This document shows positions 9,205 through 13,344 of a DNA stretch of 13,344 nucleotides, piece by piece; the stretch's first letter is position 1, and each line of letters starts with the position of its first letter. The notes below the pieces were generated by a model. That model made no database searches. It had not been told where the DNA came from and saw nothing but the letters and a program-made list of their open reading frames with translations. Position numbers and translations under genes: made by a program. The DNA is from Citromicrobium sp. (lineage in GTDB: Bacteria > Pseudomonadota > Alphaproteobacteria > Sphingomonadales > Sphingomonadaceae): contig QFNA01000094.1 of the NCBI GenBank assembly GCA_003248395.1, positions 1 through 13,344 on the forward strand, in the 5' to 3' direction.

Positions 9205-10076
9205 CGGGGCCGGCTGAGAGCGCTGCTGCTCATAACGCGGCAGAGGTATTTCCTGCCGCGGCGATTGCGGAGTTCGCCGCGAATTATCCCGAGACGCCGC
9301 ATCGGCTGGTTCACAATCTCCGGCTGGAGCGGCGCCTGAAGCTGGAGGCTTTGGCGGAGCTGGCCGAGGCGCTGCCGGAGCGATGCGTCGAATACAATCG
9401 CGGCGACGTGCCGATCGGTGTCGAGGGCAAGCCCGGCGGAAACGGGATGCGCATCGGCGAGACGATCCGCCACATCGCCACGAGCGAAAGCTGGGCGGTG
9501 CTGAAAAACATCGAGCAGGTGGACGAATATCGCGCGCTGCTGATCGACCTGCTGGAAGAACTGCGCCCGGCGATCGAGGCCACGACCGGGCGGATGCTGA
9601 CGCCGCAGGGCTATGTCTTCATATCGAGCCCGCATGCGGTGACGCCGTATCACTACGACCCCGAGCACAATATCCTGCTGCAACTGACGGGCAGCAAGAC
9701 GATGACCCAGTTCCCGGCGGGCGATCCGCGCTTTGCGCCCGACGCGGGGCACGAGGCCTATCACCTGGGCGGGGCGCGCGAACTGCCGTGGCGCGACGAG
9801 TTGGCGACGGGCGGCACGCCGATCGCCATCGGCCGGGGCGAGGCGGTGTATGTCCCCGTGATGGCCCCGCATTTCGTGCAGAACGGACCCGAAAGCTCGA
9901 TCTCGCTGTCGATCACCTGGCGCAGCGAATGGAGCTATGCCGAGGCGGATGCGCGGTGTTTCAACGGCCTGGTGCGCCGCATGGGCATGCGACCGCGCGC
10001 ACCGGGGCGCTGGCCCGCATCGAACCGCGCCAAGGCCTATGCCTACCGCGCCATCCGCCGCTTGACGCAAAGGTAA
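9201..10076 (+). CDS. JmjC/cupin-like Fe(II)-dependent oxygenase-type protein
   Basis: Predicted 291-aa cytosolic protein with a double-stranded beta-helix of the JmjC/cupin-like class, members of which hydroxylate protein or small-molecule substrates using Fe(II) and 2-oxoglutarate. The metal triad is visible: His151-x-Asp153 in TPYHYDPEHN and distal His224 in MAPHFVQNG, 71 residues after the Asp. LLQLTGSKTMTQFP directly after HxD, and SISLSITWRSEW after the distal His, are typical core strands. The C-terminal tail is basic and Arg-rich. ATG 9201 is chosen because it overlaps the upstream TGA and has GGAG nearby; the frame is open further upstream, but that is antisense-like shadow of the preceding gene. 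Pairing with a GNAT-type gene suggests a joint modification role, which is inference. The substrate cannot be read from sequence. Confidence 0.8.
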   Translation: MTGPAESAAAHNAAEVFPAAAIAEFAANYPETPHRLVHNLRLERRLKLEALAELAEALPERCVEYNRGDVPIGVEGKPGGNGMRIGETIRHIATSESWAVLKNIEQVDEYRALLIDLLEELRPAIEATTGRMLTPQGYVFISSPHAVTPYHYDPEHNILLQLTGSKTMTQFPAGDPRFAPDAGHEAYHLGGARELPWRDELATGGTPIAIGRGEAVYVPVMAPHFVQNGPESSISLSITWRSEWSYAEADARCFNGLVRRMGMRPRAPGRWPASNRAKAYAYRAIRRLTQR

Positions 10077-10097
10077 GCCGCCCGCAAAGCGCAGCGG

Positions 10098-11018
10098 GTG
10101 ACCGATACGCCCTCATCCGACCCCTCGCCGGAAGACCTCGTCGCCGGCCTCGTCCGCCTGCTGAGTGTTGCCCCCGCCGGCGAGAACGCCTTTACCGGCG
10201 GCCAGCAACCGGGCGGCGTGGGCCGCGTGTTCGGCGGGCAGGTCATCGCCCAGGCACTCCAGTCCGCACAGGCCACCGCGCCCGAGGGGATGGAGGCGCA
10301 TTCGCTCCACGCCTATTTCCTGCGCGGCGGGCGCGAGGGCGTGGACATCGACTACAAAGTCGCCGCCGATTTCGACGGGCGCAGCTTTGCCAACCGGCGC
10401 GTGGTGGCGCAGCAGGACGGGTCGGCCATCCTCAACCTCACCGCCAGCTTCCAGACGCCCGAGCAGGGGCTGGAGCATGACGATTGCCCCATGCCCGACG
10501 TGCCTGCCCCCGAAGACCTCCCCTCCGACATGGAGATGCGCAAGACCTTCCTCGCGGAGATGGGCGAGGTCTCCGACACGCAGCGCGCGCTGATGCTGCG
10601 CCCGCGCCCGATCGAGATGCGCACCAGCGGCAAGCTCCACTGGATGAGCTCGGGCCCGAAGCCGCCGCGCGCCTACAGCTGGTTCCGCGCCGCGGCCGCC
10701 CTGCCCCCGATCGAGCGCGACCCCGCCCTGCACCGCGCCGTGATCGCCTATGCCAGCGATTACACGCTGCTCGGCACCGCCGCCCTGCCCCACGGGCTGA
10801 GCTGGGCGCGCGGGGAGCTGAACGGCGCCAGCCTCGACCACGCGATCTGGTTCCACCGTCCAGCAAGGGCGGACGAATGGCTGCTCTACGCCACCGACAG
10901 CCCGTGGTCGGGCAGCGGCAGGGGCTTCAACCGCGGCCGCATCTTCAACCGCGAAGGGCAGCTGGTCGCCAGCGTGGCGCAGGAAGGCGTCATCCGGCGG
11001 CGCAAGACGGCCGAGTGA
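10098..11018 (+). CDS. tesB: Acyl-CoA thioesterase II (TesB family)
   Basis: Hydrolyses acyl-CoA to free fatty acid and CoA; cytosolic double-hotdog enzyme. Predicted 306 aa, slightly longer than E. coli TesB. Family blocks: GRVFGGQVIAQAL and HSLHAYFLRGG in the first hotdog, and ASDYTLLG, LDHAIWFHRP, DEWLLYATDSP and AQEGVIR in the second. The expected Asp-Thr-Gln triad maps to Asp221, Ser245 (Ser in place of E. coli Thr228) and Gln295. The start is GTG at 10098, the only start codon between the in-frame stop of the preceding gene (10074-10076) and the conserved N-terminus; no good ribosome site is seen, so coupling across the 21-nt gap is likely. GC is about 70% where I counted, the highest in the window, with strong third-position GC. 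It is probably the last gene of the three-gene group; no clear terminator follows. Confidence 0.95.
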   Translation: MTDTPSSDPSPEDLVAGLVRLLSVAPAGENAFTGGQQPGGVGRVFGGQVIAQALQSAQATAPEGMEAHSLHAYFLRGGREGVDIDYKVAADFDGRSFANRRVVAQQDGSAILNLTASFQTPEQGLEHDDCPMPDVPAPEDLPSDMEMRKTFLAEMGEVSDTQRALMLRPRPIEMRTSGKLHWMSSGPKPPRAYSWFRAAAALPPIERDPALHRAVIAYASDYTLLGTAALPHGLSWARGELNGASLDHAIWFHRPARADEWLLYATDSPWSGSGRGFNRGRIFNREGQLVASVAQEGVIRRRKTAE

Positions 11019-11021
11019 CGC

Positions 11022-11042
11022 CAAAGTTCACGCAAAGTTCAC
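11022..11042 (+). repeat. Direct repeat, two copies, 11-bp spacing
   Basis: CAAAGTTCAC occurs at 11022-11031 and 11033-11042, starting 3 bp after the tesB stop and followed by a third partial match (CCAAAAA). The 11-bp spacing puts the copies on one face of the helix, as in some protein-binding sites. Confidence 0.7.
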
Positions 11043-11116
11043 CCAAAAACCGCCCTCCGCCGCAGAGAGCGTTGCCGCGCAAAAACCCGCCGCCCGCGCC
11101 CGTTTCGGAGGGGAGA

Positions 11117-11133
11117 TGTTACACCTGTTACAC
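11117..11133 (+). repeat. Direct repeat TGTTACAC, two copies, 9-bp spacing
   Basis: TGTTACAC occurs at 11117-11124 and 11126-11133, separated by one C. It lies immediately before the 21-bp-period array. Confidence 0.7.
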
Positions 11134-11149
11134 GGTCCAGAGGGCAAAG

Positions 11150-11244
11150 TGTCTCCTTGTGCAAAAGGTGTCGCCTTGTGCGGGAAAGCTGTCGCCTTGC
11201 GCGGCAAGAATGTCGCCTTGCGCGGAACCGGTGTCGCCTTGTGG
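11150..11244 (+). repeat. Five-unit degenerate tandem array, 21-bp period
   Basis: The core TGTCGCCTTG is followed by TGC, CGC or TGG and a variable 6-8 bp. Cores start at 11150 (TGTCTCCTTG variant), 11169, 11190, 11211 and 11232, so intervals are 19, 21, 21 and 21 bp. Cores are nearly identical and the linkers vary. Two units form short palindromes, for example CTTGC-GCG-GCAAG at 11196-11208. The 21-bp interval is two helical turns, as in iteron-like or operator arrays. The minus-strand reading is CAAGGCGACA. Function unknown. Confidence 0.8.
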
Positions 11245-11345
11245 CGGGGACGGGATGCAGGGGCCATGACCACTCCTTTCGATGGACCTCGCCGCGGGTG
11301 TAGCACCGGCACCATGCTGTAGGAAAATGGCGGGTTGCCAGCCGC

Positions 11346-11360
11346 TTGGCGAAGCGCCAA
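11346..11360 (+). promoter_or_regulatory. Hairpin in the leader of the restriction-modification gene
   Basis: TTGGCG (11346-11351) pairs with CGCCAA (11355-11360) across AAG, a perfect 6-bp stem with a 3-nt loop, 31 bp before the start codon. There is no T-run, so it is not a classic terminator; it could be a leader structure or an operator. Confidence 0.35.
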
Positions 11361-11391
11361 TCAGGGGCGGCAAGAGGGGACGAGCAAAGAC

Positions 11392-13257
11392 ATGGATATT
11401 GCGGGCTATCTCGACCAGATCATCGCCAAATACAAAAGCGGGCAGGCGACCGAACACAGCTATCGCGCGCCGTTGGAGGCGCTGTTCCAGTCCATCGACC
11501 CCGAGATCGAGGTCATCAACGAACCCAAGCGATCCGAAGGCGGGATGCCCGACTTCCTGTTCCAGCGCAAAGGCGTGGCGTTCGGCTGGGCGGAAGCGAA
11601 AGACATCGACAAGGATGTCATCAAGCTGAAGGGCTATAGCGTCGAGCAGCGCAAGCGGTACGAGAACGCCTATCCCAACTTGCTCTACACCAATGGCGTC
11701 GATTTTGAATTCATCCGCGACAAGGAAGTCGTGCACCACACGTCGATCGCGGATTTCGTGCTCGGCCTGCAACCGGTGCCGGAAAAGTTCGACGAGCTGG
11801 AGCGCCAACTCAAGCTGTTCGTCGAACAGAAACCGATCAGCATCCGTAGCGCGCAGAAGCTGGCGGAGCACATGGCGGGCAAGGCAGCGATCATCAAGGA
11901 CGAGATCGGCATCGCGCTGGCCGACGATCCCGAATTCAAACAGGGACTGGGCCGCCAGTTCACGACCTTCAAGGAGAGCCTGCTCCCCAATCTGACGCCC
12001 GACGAGTTTGCGGACATCTATGCCGAAACGATAACCTACGGCATGTTCGCCGCGCGCCTGCACGACGATACGCTGGAGACGTTCAGCAGGCAGGAAGCGT
12101 TGGAAAAGCTGCCCAAGTCGAATCCGTTCCTGCGTGGGCTGTTCCAGTATATCGCGGGTTACGACATTCCCGACCGGCTGCGATACGTGGTGGACGACCT
12201 AGCAGAGGTTTTGCGCGCCAGCGATCCCCACGCGCTGTTCGAAGATTTCGGCAAGTTCAGCGCGCGCAACGACCCCTTCATCCATTTCTACGAAACCTTC
12301 CTGGCGGCCTATAACCCGAAGAAGCGCAAGAGCCGGGGCGTGTGGTACACGCCCGAACCGGTGGTCGATTTCATCGTGCGCGCGGTGGACGACGTGCTGA
12401 AAACCGAATTCGGCATTGCCGATGGCCTCGCCGATACCGGCAAGGTGACCGTGGACTGGGACACGGGCGAAACGAAGAACGGCAAACCGGTCACGATCAA
12501 GAAGGACGTCCACCGCGTGCAGATCCTCGATCCCGCGACGGGTACGGGCACCTTCTTGGCCAAGACGGTGCAGACCATTGCCGACCGGGTGAAGAGTCGT
12601 GCGCCGGGAATGTGGTCCGCCTATGTCGAGAACGATTTGCTGCCGCGCATGCATGGTTTCGAGCTGCTGATGGCTAGCTATGCCATGTGCCACATGAAGC
12701 TGGATATGCAGCTGACCGAGAGCGGCTATGTGCCGAGCACAAACCCGCCGCGCCTGTCAGTCTGGCTGACCAACGCACTCGAGCCTGCCGAACGCGAGGT
12801 GAAGGACCTGTTCTTCCAGCAACTCGCCGACGAAGCACGCGGCGCCAGCGAGGTTAAACGACAGACGCCAATCATGTGCGTGATCGGGAACCCGCCATAT
12901 TCGGCTTCCTCACAAAATAATGGTGATTGGATCACCAACCTGATCGAGAATTACAAATACGTCGATGGGAAGCACTTCGGTGAGCGCAAGCATTGGCTAC
13001 ATGACGATTACGTAAAGTTCATTCGCATGTCAGAGCAGATGATCGAGAAAAATCCCTCGGGTGGGATTCTCGGGTTCATCACAAATCATGGCTATCTGGA
13101 CAATCCGACCTTTCGAGGAATGCGCTGGCACCTACGAAAGACATTCGACAAAATTTGGATCGTCGATTTACATGGAAATTCCAACAAGCGAGAGAAAAGC
13201 CCTGATGGGTCGAGCGACAATAATGTTTTCGATATCCAACAAGGTGTGGTGACGTGA
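11392..13257 (+). pseudogene. Single-chain restriction-modification enzyme (type ISP/IIG-like), truncated at its 3' end
   Basis: A fused nuclease/N6-adenine methyltransferase that would cut and methylate DNA in one chain. Residues about 1-110 form a PD-(D/E)XK nuclease domain: ATEHSYRAPLEALF, NEPKR, then Asp54 in GMPDF and Glu68-Ala-Lys70 in GWAEAKD. A helical linker leads to the methylase: RGVWYTPEPVVDFIV (315-329), SAM-binding motif I DPATGTGTF (380-388) and catalytic NPPY (500-503). No helicase motifs are seen. The frame ends as DIQQGVVT-stop at residue 621, where relatives continue after DIQQGV into the rest of the methylase and target-recognition region (family size about 1000 aa). The stop lies inside the adjoining mobile-element end. 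ATG 11392 gives the conserved N-terminus; GAGGGGA is 11 nt upstream. GC drops from about 60-65% to about 46% after NPPY. Confidence 0.85.
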
Positions 13258-13259
13258 CC

Positions 13260-13280
13260 CCCAGCTTTCCTCCAGCTGGG
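13260..13280. repeat. Perfect inverted repeat near the mobile-element end
   Basis: CCCAGCT (13260-13266) and AGCTGGG (13274-13280) are perfect 7-bp arms around a 7-nt loop. It lies between the element's outer end and the stop codon of its minus-strand gene. It could act as a transcription block or as part of the terminal structure. Confidence 0.7.
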
Positions 13281-13281
13281 A

Positions 13282-13344
13282 TTAGAGCCGGACCGCGTTG
13301 TTGCGCATGAGCGCGGTTGAAGCAATGGGCTGCGTAGCGGAGCC
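13282..13344 (-). CDS. C-terminal 20 residues of a probable IS-encoded protein, partial
   Basis: Read on the minus strand from the window edge, 20 residues are followed by TAA (13284-13282): the tail contains SATQPIASTALMRNNAVRL. The start lies beyond the window. The position, about 30 bp inside the element end and facing outwards, fits the 3' end of a transposase gene. The fragment is too short to prove the family. Confidence 0.4.
   Translation of the reverse strand, partial: GSATQPIASTALMRNNAVRL

Larger units (their letters stand above)
11019..11391. other. 373-bp non-coding stretch with layered short repeats
   Basis: No convincing gene lies between the thioesterase stop and the restriction-modification start. 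It contains, in order: a tandem 11-bp-spaced repeat (11022-11042), inverted arms CCCTCCG (11053-11059) and CGGAGGG (11106-11112) 46 bp apart, a 9-bp-spaced direct repeat (11117-11133), a five-unit array of 21-bp period (11150-11244) and a short hairpin (11346-11360). Several frames remain open through the array because its period is a multiple of three, but none has a supported start and ribosome site. Confidence 0.7.
13250..13344 (-). mobile_element. Probable end of an insertion sequence interrupting the methylase gene
   Basis: The methylase reading changes to unrelated sequence just after DIQQGV. The new sequence starts TGACGTGACCCCC, a TG-plus-C-run end of the kind common in IS3-family elements, followed by a minus-strand coding end. 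The left border is placed at 13250 (13255 is possible). The rest of the element, its other end and any target duplication lie outside the window, so the family is only a guess. Confidence 0.55.

Noticed and set aside
9383..10480. 365-codon plus frame spanning the JmjC and thioesterase genes
   Set aside because: Arg-rich frame-shifted shadow; both real genes in the other frame have clear motifs.
10113..11024. 303-codon minus-strand frame over tesB
   Set aside because: Mirror frame forced by the very high third-position GC of tesB; no family resemblance.
11053..11112. Terminator for tesB from CCCTCCG/CGGAGGG arms
   Set aside because: The arms are 46 bp apart and no T-run follows, so it is not a credible rho-independent terminator.
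11150..11244. CRISPR array
   Set aside because: Cores are only about 10-13 bp, linkers 6-8 bp, and no cas gene is present; the pattern is a simple degenerate tandem repeat.
11028..11360. 110-codon minus-strand small protein with RKAT heptads
   Set aside because: The frame is open largely because the repeat period is a multiple of three; no supported ribosome site. Kept only as an alternative in the findings.

Overview
The window is a GC-rich (mostly about 60-70%) alphaproteobacterial chromosome segment. The run hisD-nusB-thiL-hppA, the K+-independent H+-pyrophosphatase and the TonB-free, secreted S9 hydrolase style suggest a sphingomonad, probably Erythrobacteraceae. That placement is inference from gene order and protein style, not from a search.

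Left part (1-5760) is conserved housekeeping DNA. It holds the last ~338 codons of hisD (histidinol dehydrogenase, histidine synthesis), then nusB (transcription antitermination/rRNA synthesis) overlapping it by a GTGA junction. An opposite-strand gene for a secreted alpha/beta-hydrolase esterase sits between nusB and thiL. It is tail-to-tail with nusB (9-nt gap) and head-to-head with thiL (thiamine-monophosphate kinase). hppA (membrane proton-pumping pyrophosphatase) follows with its own probable promoter and ends in a clear rho-independent terminator.

Middle part (5761-7910) is a single gene for an exported S9 (prolyl-oligopeptidase-type) peptidase. Its GC is visibly lower, and the catalytic domain appears to have lost about 45 residues right after the nucleophile serine. 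Similar terminator hairpins lie on both sides of it.

Right-middle part (7911-11018) is a compact same-strand group: a CelD/BioF2-type GNAT protein, a JmjC/cupin-like Fe(II)-dioxygenase-type protein overlapping it by ATGA, and a TesB-type acyl-CoA thioesterase 21 nt further on. A probable promoter overlapping an inverted repeat precedes the group.

Right end (11019-13344) is accessory. A 373-bp non-coding stretch carries three kinds of short direct repeats, including a 21-bp-period array of five units. It leads into a single-chain restriction-modification gene with an N-terminal PD-(D/E)XK nuclease and an N6-adenine methylase (type ISP/IIG-like). GC falls abruptly from about 60-65% to about 46% just after the NPPY motif. 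The gene is then cut by what looks like the end of an insertion sequence, leaving 621 codons. The last 20 codons of a probable IS-encoded protein run in from the right on the minus strand.
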